Positions 34,178 to 44,478 are shown, numbered from the stretch's first letter. The stretch: DNA of 64,000 nucleotides from Oncomelania hupensis (GCA_036898135.1 CM072513.1:80057463-80121462); one strand, 5' to 3'. Notes: generated from the sequence alone by a model not told the origin. Numbers and translations are program-made.

Positions 34178-34811
34178 TGTTACGTTGAAACGCGAATGGT
34201 AGTACGTCGGAAACGTGTACGATAGATCTAATCGTTTCGTTTTGCAAAGTATTCAATAATGGAGTTTATTTACCTTTGATTTGAGTTTGCATTGTTGTTA
34301 GGAGAGGCTTTGTATAACGTTGATAATTTGCGTTAGTCGATATTATTTGAGAATCTTCTGGATATGCGTGTTTACTCTTGATAGAAATTTCCCGATGGAT
34401 ATTGAAGGTCGTGAATGTTCCCGGAAGTAGAGGAAACAGGTATGACGTAAGTCAGTGATGACGATCTTTAGTTCGATTGGTGGCAGTACGTCATTTCTAC
34501 CATGTACCCAATTGTTCCAGAAAAGAGAGAGGTTATTTAATCGTGTGCCGAGTCGGTGTTGAGATAGTAAAGTTGTTGATAGTGATTTGGAAAGTTGCTG
34601 TGAAAGTTGTTGAGTTGAATTGAGAATTGTATGCAGTTGTTGATGTGTGCTGAATAAAAGTGGAAACTTTATACGTCGACTTTGTGACTTGTATGCTGTT
34701 TGGACGGGCTGTGTGAATAAACGAATCTGAGTTACACAACTATCAGGAATTCAAGCATCGGGGCTGAATCAGATACTGATAGAAAACACCAACATCAAAC
34801 TGAGTGTAACA
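34178..34811 (+). repeat. 5' LTR of the full-length gypsy element
   Basis: TGTTACG...GTGTAACA ends. It contains TGACGTAAG (34442), and GAATAAAAG (34648) and GAATAAACG (34713) as possible polyadenylation signals. Confidence 0.93.
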
Positions 34812-34814
34812 TTT

Positions 34815-34834
34815 TGGGGGCCAAGCCGGGATTC
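34815..34834 (+). other. Primer-binding site
   Basis: TGGGGGCCAAGCCGGGATTC starts 3 bp after the LTR. Its TGG start and complementarity to a CCA-ended tRNA arm fit a minus-strand primer site. The tRNA was not identified. Confidence 0.6.
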
Positions 34835-35313
34835 ACGCCATAGCCAAGGGTTCAACTGCTACAACAAGCGAGTCAACGTTACGAGAGGCAGTCATCGAGG
34901 GTAGCCGCCAACGAGTTGCGTCGAGAGGGGCCAACATACTGGGACTACATCACCGATAGGTTCGGGTTGACTGCAAGGGCGTGTAGTCGCCGAAGAGTTG
35001 CTTCGTGAGCGAACAACAGAGCGGGACTACGTAGCTGCCGCAGGACTACGTCGAGGGACAGTCTCGGAGCTACATCGCCAGTGTTACAGCGAGCGTCGAG
35101 CGGACGTCGCGTCTACTTCAGCACAGGAGCGTATACATCAACACCAGCGTGGTGCAGCGTCGCATACGACGAGGACAGCGGGGCCTGCGTCAGCGAAAGC
35201 GACCAGTGACAAGCATCAGCGCTACTGCAGAAAGCGTGCTGTTCTAGAACAGTCTAGAAAGGTACAGCACAGTCAAGAACTTTCCAGAAAAAGAACTTTC
35301 CAGAAGCATCAAG
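34835..35313 (+). other. Leader region of the gypsy element
   Basis: Purine-rich, with a 107-codon open frame (34998-35321, TTG start, Arg/Gln/Ser-rich) that overlaps the gag start codon by 8 bases. No domain seen; likely noncoding leader. Confidence 0.5.
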
Positions 35314-37107
35314 ATGGCTGACTTCTGGCAGAAAGGGGTTGAACTGAATCTAAAAGGCAAGCAGCTGACGGAGTACGTCAAGTCTCAGGAGAGAATACGA
35401 GAAAGAGAATTGGAAGAGAAGCGTCTAGAAAAAGAAATAGAACTAGAACAGAAGCGTCTAGAAGTAGAAGAGCAGCGTCGCCGTGAAGAAAGAGAATTTG
35501 AACTGAAGCGTCTGGAAATTGAACAGCAGCGGCAAGAAAGAGAAGATGAGCGTAGGCGTGAGGAAAGAGAAGCTGATCGGCAATTCCAACTAGAGTTGGC
35601 GCGCATCCAGCAACAGCAGCATGCGCCACAAGTTATCAGTGACAACACGGCTCCAAAATTGCCAGCTTTCGTCGACGGGAAGGACCAGATTGACAGTTAT
35701 CTGGCGAGATTCGAAAGGTTCGCCGAAAGCTCTAACTGGCAACCTCAAGACTGGGCAATTCGACTGAGTGCACTTCTGACGGGGCAAGCTCTCGAAGTTT
35801 ACACCAGACTGTCGAACGATGACGCCAAAAACTACGACGTCTTGAAAGAGGCCCTGTTGCAGTGCTACAACTTTACAGAGAAGGGCTACCGTAAACGCTT
35901 CCGTGAATGCCGGCCTAAGTCAGACGAGACGCCAAAGCAGTTTGTGGAGCGCCTGTCGTCATATCTACACAAGTGGGTGGAGTTATCAGGCGAAATGAAG
36001 TCTTACGACAGTCTCCATGACCTGATTGTGAAAGAACAATTTCTCAATGCCTGTCACAAGGACCTAGCGACCCACTTAGAAGAACAAAAGCTGCAGACGC
36101 TTAAAGATGTGACTGAGGCTGCTGAACGATATCTCATCGCTCATGGGAAAACCCTGGGGCCACCCAGCGCGACGAAACATTTTCAGAAGACTGGAAACCA
36201 TGTGAACCAGATCCAGGGAAGACAGACGAGCCAGAGACAGACAGACTCCACGCCTCCTCCCAGGGAAGGGCATTCAAGGGGCTGTTTCACCTGCAACGCT
36301 ACAGACCACAGAGCTTCTAACTGTCCTCAAAACAAAAGTAGCGGACAGCGGAGCAGTACGGACAATTCAGCGGCGGGCAACCGGCAGAGGCGGTTCTCCA
36401 ATCAACGGCAAACCAGTAGATCTGACCATCAAGTGTGCGGCGGGAGCGTCATTCTTCCGAGTGAGACCGAGCGCACAGCTACCCCTGCGGACGTGCAAGA
36501 GTGCATGACTGATGGCCAACTCCTCCTTGCCAACGGGAAATCCATCCCCGTCGTCGCCAGCGCAGCTGTGACCGTCCAGAACATGCCTGTTTCAAAGGGA
36601 CGCGTCGGAAATCATGAAGTGACTGTCTTAAGAGACTCTGGCTGCAGTGGGGTCATCGTCAGAGAAGACTTAATCGCTAAAGAACAGTTCACTGGCGATT
36701 CAAAATGGACACTTATGGCCGACAGCAAATGTTTGAAAGCGCCAGTTGCGAAAATTCATGTCAACACCCCTTTCTACATAGGCGAAGTCGAAGCGGTTTG
36801 CCTGAAGAAGCCGCTGTATGATTTGATGATCGGGAATATCGACGGCGCGAGACGACCCGACAACCCCGATCCAGAGTGGAGTCCTGCCTCAACTCAACAC
36901 GTCGAAGTTGTGGAGGAGGATCCATTGCCGTTTCCCGATGGAGACCTTACAGAGCTGCTACGGGACAATGTGGTTACTCCGGCTCAGCCCTGCCGACCAG
37001 AGATCGTCGGTGCTGTTACAACCAGGGCCCAGGCCAAGAGAGACAAGACGTCTACGCCACTGAAGGTCGCCGACAAACTCCAAAGCTGCCATCGTGGACA
37101 GAGATAA
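35314..37107 (+). CDS. gag: Gag-protease polyprotein of the gypsy element (597 codons)
   Basis: Gag builds the particle that carries the retrotransposon RNA, and the protease matures it. Residues 20-105 form a charged Glu/Arg coiled coil. Residues 110-280 are a helical capsid region of the SCAN/retrotransposon-gag type. A zinc knuckle, CFTCNATDHRASNC (C-x2-C-x4-H-x4-C), sits at 324-337. The aspartic protease follows: D441-S442-G443 in the active site and YDLMIGNIDG near 502-511 matching the closing strand. The frame is open from an ATG at 35314 to TAA. The integrase frame lies +1 relative to it, and the two overlap at 37064-37104, so a +1 shift or re-initiation would be needed for a fusion. 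Intact by eye. Confidence 0.9.
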   Translation: MADFWQKGVELNLKGKQLTEYVKSQERIRERELEEKRLEKEIELEQKRLEVEEQRRREEREFELKRLEIEQQRQEREDERRREEREADRQFQLELARIQQQQHAPQVISDNTAPKLPAFVDGKDQIDSYLARFERFAESSNWQPQDWAIRLSALLTGQALEVYTRLSNDDAKNYDVLKEALLQCYNFTEKGYRKRFRECRPKSDETPKQFVERLSSYLHKWVELSGEMKSYDSLHDLIVKEQFLNACHKDLATHLEEQKLQTLKDVTEAAERYLIAHGKTLGPPSATKHFQKTGNHVNQIQGRQTSQRQTDSTPPPREGHSRGCFTCNATDHRASNCPQNKSSGQRSSTDNSAAGNRQRRFSNQRQTSRSDHQVCGGSVILPSETERTATPADVQECMTDGQLLLANGKSIPVVASAAVTVQNMPVSKGRVGNHEVTVLRDSGCSGVIVREDLIAKEQFTGDSKWTLMADSKCLKAPVAKIHVNTPFYIGEVEAVCLKKPLYDLMIGNIDGARRPDNPDPEWSPASTQHVEVVEEDPLPFPDGDLTELLRDNVVTPAQPCRPEIVGAVTTRAQAKRDKTSTPLKVADKLQSCHRGQR

Positions 37108-38818
37108 GCTGATCCAGCTCCAGGAAGCTGACAGCACTTTAAACAAGTACAGGAACCGCCAAGACCACGTGACCAAAGGCAGTGGTACGGTCTATTTTGA
37201 GGTGAAGGCCAAGATCCTGTATCGAATCTTCCAGCACCCGAGGGTCAACGGAGGGAAACCACTACGTCAAGTATTGGTACCGTTACCCCTAAGGCGCCAG
37301 GTGATGGAAGTAGCGCATGACTCGATCATGGGAGGTCACCTGGGTATCAAGAAGACGTCGGATAGAATCCAGGCGGTGTTCTACTGGCCAGGACTTCATG
37401 CGGACGTCAGCCGTTTCTGCCGATCATGTGACATTTGCCAGAAGACCATACCTCGAGGAAGGGTCCCGAAAGTGCCTATGCAGAGGATGCCTCTGGTCGA
37501 CCGACCTTTCAAGAGGGTGGCCTTAGACTTAATCGGCGAAATAAGACCTCCGAGTGAAGAAGGTCATCGATGGGTACTGACTTTAGTGGACTATGCGACT
37601 CGGTACCCAGAAGCAGTGCCACTGAAGAAGATTGACACTGAAACTGTAGCAGAGGCACTGGTGGACATGTTCAGTAGACTTGGAGTGCCTGAAGAAATTC
37701 TGACAGACCTCGGGACGCAGTTCGTCTCTGACTGTATGAAGGAGGTCAACAGACTGCTGAGCATCCGGCATTTGACTACGACACCCTACCATCCGATGTG
37801 CAACGGGCTTGTCGAGAAGTTCAATGCTACGCTGAAGTCCACCCTGAAGAAACTGTGCAGCGAGCAGCCCAGACAATGGCATCGCTATATCAACGCCTTA
37901 CTTTTCGCCTACAGAGAAGTACCGCAGGAGTCCACCGGCTTTTCTCCGTTCGAGCTGCTGTACGGAAGAACCATCCGAGGGCCGATGCACATCCTAAAAG
38001 AACTGTGGACGAAAGAAGTAGAGACCCCAGAGGTGAAGAACAGTTACCAGTACGTGTTTGAGCTACGAGAGAAGCTGGAGCAGACTCTCGAGATAGCCAG
38101 AGAAAACCTGGAGAAGTCCCAAGACTGTGGAAAGCACTACTACGATCGTAGGGCTGTGAACAGGAAGTTTAAACCTGGCAACAAAGTGCTGGTGCTGCTA
38201 CCTACTGATCACAACAAGTTGCTGATGCAGTGGAAAGGCCCGTACGAAGTGGAGACTGTGGTGGGGATCAACGACTACAAGGTGAAGGTCGGCCAGCATT
38301 CCAAGATATACCACGCCAACCTCCTTAAGCTGTACGTGGAAAGGCCATCAGAGACTGTGCATGTGGCAACAGCAGCTGAGATCGACAACAGCTTTGACAG
38401 CGAGGAACTGTTGGAACTGGGAGACTTCCATAGCAAAGAAGGCATCAATGATGTTAAGCTAAGACCACGCTTGACGGAAGGTCAAAAGATTGAGCTCAAG
38501 GACCTTATGGGCGAGTTTCCCCATAACTTCAATGATGTCCCAGGCTCTACGACTTTGGTCGAACATGAAGTCCACACCCAGACCTGGAAGGAGCATCTGC
38601 AGACCTTGAGGGAGCTGTTCCACCGTCCCGCAGAAGCCAACCTGATCGTGAGACCCAGCAAATGCATCCTGGGAGCTGACAACGTCGACTGCGTCGGACA
38701 TCCGATGGAAGAAGGAGACAACGGAGGACGCACTGATTCCAGGGAAGCCCACGTGATCATCGTCTTTGACCCTGGGCCGATGACGACCGCAACTGACGAG
38801 GGCGTCGTTTCCTTGTGA
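37064..38818 (+). CDS. pol: Integrase with fused reverse transcriptase remnants
   Basis: The frame is open from 37064 (after TGA at 37061) with no early ATG; residues are numbered from the GTG at 37094. A zinc finger (H75, H82, C112, C115) precedes the DDE core: D145 in ALDLIGE, D205 in ILTDLGTQF, and E241 in GLVEKFNA, with the canonical 35-residue spacing between the last two. A GPY/F-type module, WKGPYEV, lies at 380-386. After that, 455-496 matches the very start of a gypsy RT, 497-541 matches the region after the RT active site, and 545-568 matches an earlier RT segment out of order. The YxDD core and RNase H are absent. The integrase looks complete. Confidence 0.88.
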   Translation, partial: RSPTNSKAAIVDRDKLIQLQEADSTLNKYRNRQDHVTKGSGTVYFEVKAKILYRIFQHPRVNGGKPLRQVLVPLPLRRQVMEVAHDSIMGGHLGIKKTSDRIQAVFYWPGLHADVSRFCRSCDICQKTIPRGRVPKVPMQRMPLVDRPFKRVALDLIGEIRPPSEEGHRWVLTLVDYATRYPEAVPLKKIDTETVAEALVDMFSRLGVPEEILTDLGTQFVSDCMKEVNRLLSIRHLTTTPYHPMCNGLVEKFNATLKSTLKKLCSEQPRQWHRYINALLFAYREVPQESTGFSPFELLYGRTIRGPMHILKELWTKEVETPEVKNSYQYVFELREKLEQTLEIARENLEKSQDCGKHYYDRRAVNRKFKPGNKVLVLLPTDHNKLLMQWKGPYEVETVVGINDYKVKVGQHSKIYHANLLKLYVERPSETVHVATAAEIDNSFDSEELLELGDFHSKEGINDVKLRPRLTEGQKIELKDLMGEFPHNFNDVPGSTTLVEHEVHTQTWKEHLQTLRELFHRPAEANLIVRPSKCILGADNVDCVGHPMEEGDNGGRTDSREAHVIIVFDPGPMTTATDEGVVSL

Positions 38819-38819
38819 A

Positions 38820-39068
38820 TGAAAGAACATTGACTGTGTAGACGAACTAAGAATATTGGTGATGACAGACTTGAAAATGAAAAACGTTGACTGGGTAAAT
38901 GATCTGTGAACATTGACAGTATCCAGAAAGACTTGCAGATGAGAAACTTTGACTCTGTGTGAATGAACTGTGAACATTGACATTATCCAGGCAGATTTGA
39001 AGATGAAAACCATTGACTCTGTGTAGATAAGCTGAGCGCAATTACAGTATTCAGAAAGTCTTAAATTA
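38820..39068 (+). repeat. ~60-bp degenerate tandem repeat upstream of the 3' LTR
   Basis: Four or so units share TTGACTSTGTGT, GAACTGTGAACATTGAC and TCCAGAAAGACTTG. It lies between the pol stop and the polypurine tract. Confidence 0.75.
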
Positions 39069-39138
39069 GTTTCAATTGTGGACTATGTTTGTGCATTACG
39101 TTTCAACGTTGTTGAAAGAAATTGGGTAAATTTCTTCT

Positions 39139-39152
39139 TGAGTGGGGGGTTA
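39139..39152 (+). other. Polypurine tract
   Basis: TGAGTGGGGGGTTA directly precedes the 3' LTR, where the plus-strand primer is expected. Confidence 0.7.
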
Positions 39153-39786
39153 TGTTACGTTGAAACGCGAATGGTAGTACGTCGGAAACGTGTACGATAG
39201 ATCTAATCGTTTCGTTTTGCAAAGTATTCAATAATGGAGTTTATTTACCTTTGATTTGAGTTTGCATTGTTGTTAGGAGAGGCTTTGTATAACGTTGATA
39301 ATTTGCGTTAGTCGATATTATTTGAGAATCTTCTGGATATGCGTGTTTACTCTTGATAGAAATTTCCCGATGGATATTGAAGGTCGTGAATGTTCCCGGA
39401 AGTAGAGGAAACAGGTATGACGTAAGTCAGTGATGACGATCTTTAGTTCGATTGGTGGCAGTACGTCATTTCTACCATGTACCCAATTGTTCCAGAAAAG
39501 AGAGAGGTTATTTAATCGTGTGCCGAGTCGGTGTTGAGATAGTAAAGTTGTTGATAGTGATTTGGAAAGTTGCTGTGAAAGTTGTTGAGTTGAATTGAGA
39601 ATTGTATGCAGTTGTTGATGTGTGCTGAATAAAAGTGGAAACTTTATACGTCGACTTTGTGACTTGTATGCTGTTTGGACGGGCTGTGTGAATAAACGAA
39701 TCTGAGTTACACAACTATCAGGAATTCAAGCATCGGGGCTGAATCAGATACTGATAGAAAACACCAACATCAAACTGAGTGTAACA
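39153..39786 (+). repeat. 3' LTR of the full-length gypsy element
   Basis: 634 bp, apparently identical to 34178-34811 (constant offset of 4975, no mismatch noticed). Confidence 0.93.
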
Positions 39787-39791
39787 AATAG

Positions 39792-40042
39792 TAAAAAAGA
39801 AAAGCCGGAGCCATGGAGAAATTCGAAAAGTATGTGAGGCCACGAAAAAACAAGAGAATTGCACGACACAAATTCCGTATGCAAAAACAAGAGGCCGATG
39901 ATACTTTTGACAACTTTGTCAAAGATTTGTGCCTTACCATTATGGACTGTGAATTTGGAGACCCTGATGACATTCTGGTTGATTGCTTTGTCGATGGAAT
40001 TCATCATCAGAAAGCGATGCGGACTTTGAAGAGACAGGCAAA
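39792..40042 (+). pseudogene. Gag fragment of the outer gypsy element
   Basis: The frame from 39813 codes for KFEKYVRPRKNKRIARHKF, QEADDTFDNFVKDL and CEFGDPDDILVDCFVDGI, the pattern of Mag-like gypsy capsid proteins. It is cut at 40042 by an ATG repeat that is the tail of the inserted LINE. Confidence 0.8.
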
Positions 40043-41232
40043 AATGATGATGATGATGATGATGATGTCCACTTGTATGGCGCTCATATCCATGCTGGCA
40101 GCATGCTCAGGGCGCAGGGGGTTGGGGAAAAAGGGTTAAAAAAAAAAAGAAGAAGAACTTCTCTATGTATACACTCAAAAATAGTCAGAAAAGATACGTC
40201 TTCAGACGCCTCTTGAAAGAATCCAGTGTCTCCACGACTCTCAAGTCCTGTGGGAGAGTGTTCCACAATGCTGGGCCACAGTGGGAGAAGGAGCGGTGAC
40301 CCAAGCGCCTCTTCCTGTGACCATCCACACTTGGAACGGACAACATAAACTGGGAAGAGGAGCGAAGGCGCCTTGAGGGTTTGTGGGTAGGGACAATGTC
40401 TCTCTAGTACCGGGGAGAGGTGGGGTCATGGACACACTTGTAGCACAAGGAGAGGACTTTGTGGTCAATTCTCTTCTTGACTGGTAGCCAATGAAGTTGT
40501 CGGAGAACCGGAGTGATAGGGTCGGTCTTCTTGCTGCGGGTGACAATCCTGGCGGCCGTGTTCTGAACACGTTGGAGACGATCAAGCTGATGGTCAGGAA
40601 GGCCCCAACAGACAACTGTTTGCATAGTCTAACCTGGATATCACCAAGGTGACGGCAATGGTGATAGCAACCTTGTTTGTGAGAACACCTCGCAGTTTAC
40701 CCAGAGAGCGGAGATGGAAGTTACACCCCTTAACCACGGCACCAACGTGATCCTCCATTGTGAGGTTGGCATCGATCATGATGCCGAGGTCTCTGACAGT
40801 GGACGAGAATGGAATCACAGATTGCCCAACACTGATGGAGGTCAGGGATACAGCGTCTCTTTTGCTCTTAGGTCCACACATGATAGCCTCAGTCTTGTCC
40901 TCATTCAGCTTTAGCATGTTGTGCGTCATCCACACATTGATGTCAGAGCAACACAGCTCAATCTTCTTAGCAGACTCCACTGCAGCTGCGTCATCAGGAG
41001 GGAAAGAGTCATAGAGGCCAGAGTCATCTGCAAAAAGCTGCCTCCCTAGCCCGTGTCTCTCGATGATACGGCCCAACTCAGAGGTATACAGCGAGAAGAG
41101 TACAGGTCCCAAAACGGACCCCTGAGGAACCCCACATGTCAGTCTTGTAACATCAGATGCAACGGTGTTCACAGTGACGTACTGGAACCTATCCTCAAGA
41201 TACGACTGGAACCAATGATGGACGCAGCCCTC
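40043..41232 (-). mobile_element. CR1/L2-like LINE, 5'-truncated, inside the outer gypsy element
   Basis: On the minus strand it runs from about 41232 (inside the RT domain) to a GCGCCATACAAGTGGACAT end and a (CAT)n tail at 40043-40067. Both gypsy flanks are recognisable (gag on the left, integrase zinc finger on the right), so the gypsy RT region was lost before or during this insertion. Confidence 0.8.
40404..41232 (-). pseudogene. CR1/L2-like reverse transcriptase, frameshifted
   Basis: The minus-strand frame shows WFQSYLEDR, then CGVPQGSVLGPVLFSLY and LFADDSGLY with the two catalytic Asp residues, then HNMLKLNEDKTE and FSSTVRDLGIMID. A frameshift near 40600-40620 moves to a second frame with RLQRVQNTAARIVTR and LHWLPVKKRID, which are typical for CR1/L2. 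The N-terminal ~75 residues of the longer open frame (beyond 41232) come from antisense gypsy and Rep700 sequence and are not part of the LINE. Confidence 0.85.
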
Positions 41233-41289
41233 GAGTCCAAAAATGCACCAAATGTGCCGACTATCTGAGGCAAAAGCCAACCGATCCTC
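41232..41289 (+). pseudogene. Integrase zinc-finger fragment of the outer gypsy element
   Basis: The plus frame reads CTKCADYL, giving the C-x2-C half of the integrase finger. It is interrupted at 41290 by a Rep700 copy and resumes at 42000. Confidence 0.65.
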
Positions 41290-41988
41290 ACCCCTTGGGG
41301 TCATGAGCAATCTTGCCACTGTAGATTGTTCTAACCTATAAAGGGAAAAGTGAAAGCCCCAGTTGAAAACCTGTCTTGACTTTGTAGGCAAGACTGATTC
41401 ACTGCGGCAACAGTACCCCTGTTGGAGTGCCGGGGGTTTCAGTATAAATAGTATCCCCACTTTCTGGACATTTAGTACTTTAAATTCCCACTGTCGCTGT
41501 CTTCCTCATTTGCTCTTTCCCATTCCTGATCTGTCCTATCACTCTGCTATACTATCTTCTTCTTCGCTAGATCAATGACCTACCTTTTTTCTTGAAAACT
41601 CTTCCTGGACATGACTCCTTGTTTGTGTATGAGGTCTGTTGGATCAGCTTGGGAGTGTTGGACGCTTTCTGCCGGGTGGTCACTAGGGCTTCCTATGATG
41701 TTATTATTTAGCAATATAGGCATTTTATATGTATGTGTTTTGTTGACGATTTATAATGATGTTTGTATTCTATTTTGTTTTTGTAACCGGGGGTTCGAGT
41801 AGTTGGGGTAAAGCCTCAGCCGTCCCTTGCGTGGGATGTCTTTATTGTAAAGTGACTGGCCGGTGGAGGGCATTCAATTTTCCCACTAGGGTGGTTTCAG
41901 CAGATCTTTTATGCGGATCGGGGGTTGTCCGGTCCTGATTTGGCTCGGAAGAGTCCGCTGGACCTAAAGCAACAATCAATCAATTAAA
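41290..41988 (+). mobile_element. Rep700 full-length copy with target duplication
   Basis: Starts ACCCCTTGGGGTCATGAGC, ends GACCTAAAGCAACAATCAAT. AACCGATCCTC (11 bp) lies on both sides (41279-41289 and 41989-41999). About 700 bp with no ORF of its own; repeat-tailed and LINE-mobilised in style. A TATA-like TTTCAGTATAAATAGTA lies at 41437. Confidence 0.88.
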
Positions 41989-41999
41989 AACCGATCCTC

Positions 42000-42112
42000 T
42001 CAAGCCAACAGCGGTATTCGTATATCCTTTCTCTGCAGTATTTGTTGACATCTTTGATTTTCAACGTAAACATTATCTCGTAACTGTTTATCATTACAGC
42101 AAGTACATCGAG
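42000..42112 (+). pseudogene. Integrase core fragment, first part
   Basis: The frame contains DIFDFQRKHYLVTV and YSKYIE, the stretch around the first catalytic Asp of a gypsy integrase. It stops at the solo LTR insertion at 42113. Confidence 0.78.
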
Positions 42113-43628
42113 TGTAACGGGGGGTTTTATGGTTGCTGGGCTCTGCACAATGGAATGCTGTAACACTCACGTCTTATTCTATGGGAACCGCTAGTGAGTC
42201 ACCCGGTGAATTACTTTAATACATTTTGTTTAGCTCGGTCTGTGTTTAGGCTGGGGTACAGAGATAGATAGAAAAATGGTAAAAGATCACTGTCACACTA
42301 GCTTTCACACGGCTATGAATCATATGTAGTCCAGCCACTTGAGAACAGTCAAAATCACACAATTTATTTCTTCTACTCTATACACGATCTTCAAAGTACG
42401 AATCTAACTTAAAAGTTCAATTGTCAATGCGACTGGTTCATTCGCTGATAGTCTAGGCAGCTATTTGTTTCTTCATAGGGCACTGGCTACTAGCGTTCAT
42501 GAAGAGTGGACTACTGTGGTCCTTTTGCTACAGTTTTAGTGCACTGTTTCCTGGGCACTTAACTGAAGTGTTGAGTGTTTGAAGCACTGCGTTGAGGTAG
42601 CTTCTGGTACACGCTGGGTCTTCGTGTAGTCTTTGACTTTTGGTACGACGTTTAGGGCTATCTGCGCACGATGCTGTAGATGCCTCGGCAGCCAACTCGA
42701 ATCGTAGATTAGGTTCTGCTTTTCTGTTGCGTCGGGCTCACGATATCCTGCCTGCTCATCTGTAACATATGAGACGAAATTCTGCACAACCCTGAATAAT
42801 AGGTCTGTGCAGAGCGTCTCACTGAAAGCCAAAGTAGCCCTCAGTGATAGCTCCACATCTCTATACATAAGCGACGAACATTCTGCTAAGTCGGTGGTCC
42901 ACTGGAATCTCCACTCTAATTTCCTATACATACATAAATATAAATCGTGGCTAACTATACACATAAAGAATTAATAATATTATAAACATTCACTGGTACA
43001 GCCACTGGTCTGCAAGCATACATATAGGTTAAACAACAGTGGTTTCGTCAGGTATACAACATGGCGTCAAAACCGGTCGTGCTTGACACGTGTTCGGCTT
43101 CTCCACGTGGTAAGGCAAAGTCGGACTAACAAATCAAATCTATGCATAGCAAATTCCACAAACATAAGTTCAACAATAATATAAATACATCACGATGAAA
43201 CAGAAGTATGTTCATTTACCTGTTCGACAATGTCAGGCCCGTGGCTACTTGATTAATTCAAAAATTCAACAAGCACTGCTTCCCTGTTCTATCAGTGGAG
43301 ATATTTCTCTGCTCGCTGGTAACTGTGTACTGCTCAGAGCTTTCCACACAACTGACCTATACTTGGCTTGGACTGAATCAGCCAGAACTGGTTCTAACCC
43401 TCTACATGTGTCCCGATTGGCTGAAACAATCTAAGTGGCTATAAAGTTCAAAACTCGATCGTAGGCCGCGATGATATCACTAAACGGCTCGCGTCAGCTC
43501 GCAGTGTGTGTGTACACATCAGTTATACCTTAATCGTCTGCTATAGACTATAGTAACCTTCTAAGTTTTACTACTGCTAAACAAGCAAAAGCTCAAACAG
43601 TGACGGGTAAACGGGTCTGCTTGTGACA
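42113..43628 (-). mobile_element. Solo LTR copy 2 (1516 bp)
   Basis: TGTAACGGGG start, CTTGTGACA end, and a perfect 5-bp duplication, TCGAG (42108-42112, 43629-43633). Very similar to copy 1 throughout. It lies within the integrase codons of the outer gypsy element. Confidence 0.9.
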
Positions 43629-43633
43629 TCGAG

Positions 43634-44130
43634 GTTGAGGAGTTAAACAACTTGAGCTGCAGCAACGTGACTGACAAGTTGACATGTCAGTTCAGTCGTC
43701 ACGGTATCCCCGAAAAACTTAGAATTGACTGCGGAACGCGGTTTACCAGTAAACAGTTTAAAGACTTCTGCAAAGACTACAGCATCGAGCACCAGACTTC
43801 GAGTCCACATTTTCAAAGCTCCAATGGCGAAGCAGAGCGCGCTGTTCAAACTGTGAAACATCTCTAGAAGAAGAACTCAGGTAACCACTTGGCCTGCTCG
43901 ACTACCGAACACCACCATTGGAAAGCATCAACCTGTCGCCATCCCAATTGTTGATGGGCCGTCGACCAAGAAACAAACTTCTTCCCGCACCTATGTGTCT
44001 CCATCTACCGTCGTCGTTCAATCACGAAACCGTCAAACAGCCTCTGAATGAAGAGAAGGTGAAACAGATACATTAGGGCAAACCAAACTCCAAACAGCAC
44101 AAACCATTTCAAACAGGAGATCACGTACGC
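43634..44130 (+). pseudogene. Integrase core, second part, and C-terminal region
   Basis: The frame resumes after the solo LTR and shows RIDCGTRFTSKQF with the second catalytic Asp and SNGEAERAVQTVKH with the catalytic Glu. A TAG at 43865 then breaks it. Beyond this, LLDYRTPPLE and QLLMGRRPRN are visible in broken frames. Clearly dead. Confidence 0.82.
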
Positions 44131-44478
44131 ATGGCTCCGTACTGTTAAAAGTCAACATTGGAAACCAGCAGTCGTTGTACGACCTCACACGTCTCCGAGA
44201 CCGCACATTGTCAAATCAAGAGCACAACTGTTTGGGGCGTAATGCGAAACACCTTCGGCGCTGCACCACCACAGTCAATCACTTGGAGTGATGCCGTACC
44301 ACTTCCAGCACTGCACCATCACGAGTGATGTCGTACAACATACACCCAATTGTTGTTTACCTTATTTATATTTTTAAGTAAACTGTGTTCAGTGTTTAGA
44401 CTGTTAGGTGTTCTGCTTGGAACTCTTCGCAAACTACGAGACAGTTTGTCAAACTTTTGTCTTCCATAGAAAGGGGGA

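Larger units (their letters stand above)
34178..39786 (+). mobile_element. Full-length gypsy element lacking reverse transcriptase (5609 bp)
   Basis: Two 634-bp LTRs appear identical where compared, and a perfect 5-bp duplication, AATAG, flanks the element (34173-34177, 39787-39791). The order is LTR, primer-binding site, leader, gag-protease ORF, integrase ORF ending in scraps of RT, tandem repeat, polypurine tract, LTR. Identical LTRs and clean duplications indicate a recent insertion, although RT and RNase H are gone. Integrase upstream of RT is the order of the Gmr1-like group of Ty3/gypsy elements, not the usual one. Target: between LTR and gag of the outer gypsy element. Confidence 0.9.

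Noticed and set aside
34998..35321. Separate ORF upstream of gag
   Set aside because: No domain, TTG start and biased composition; better seen as leader.
41233..41460. N-terminal extension of the CR1/L2-like ORF
   Set aside because: It translates antisense gypsy and Rep700 sequence, not LINE coding sequence.
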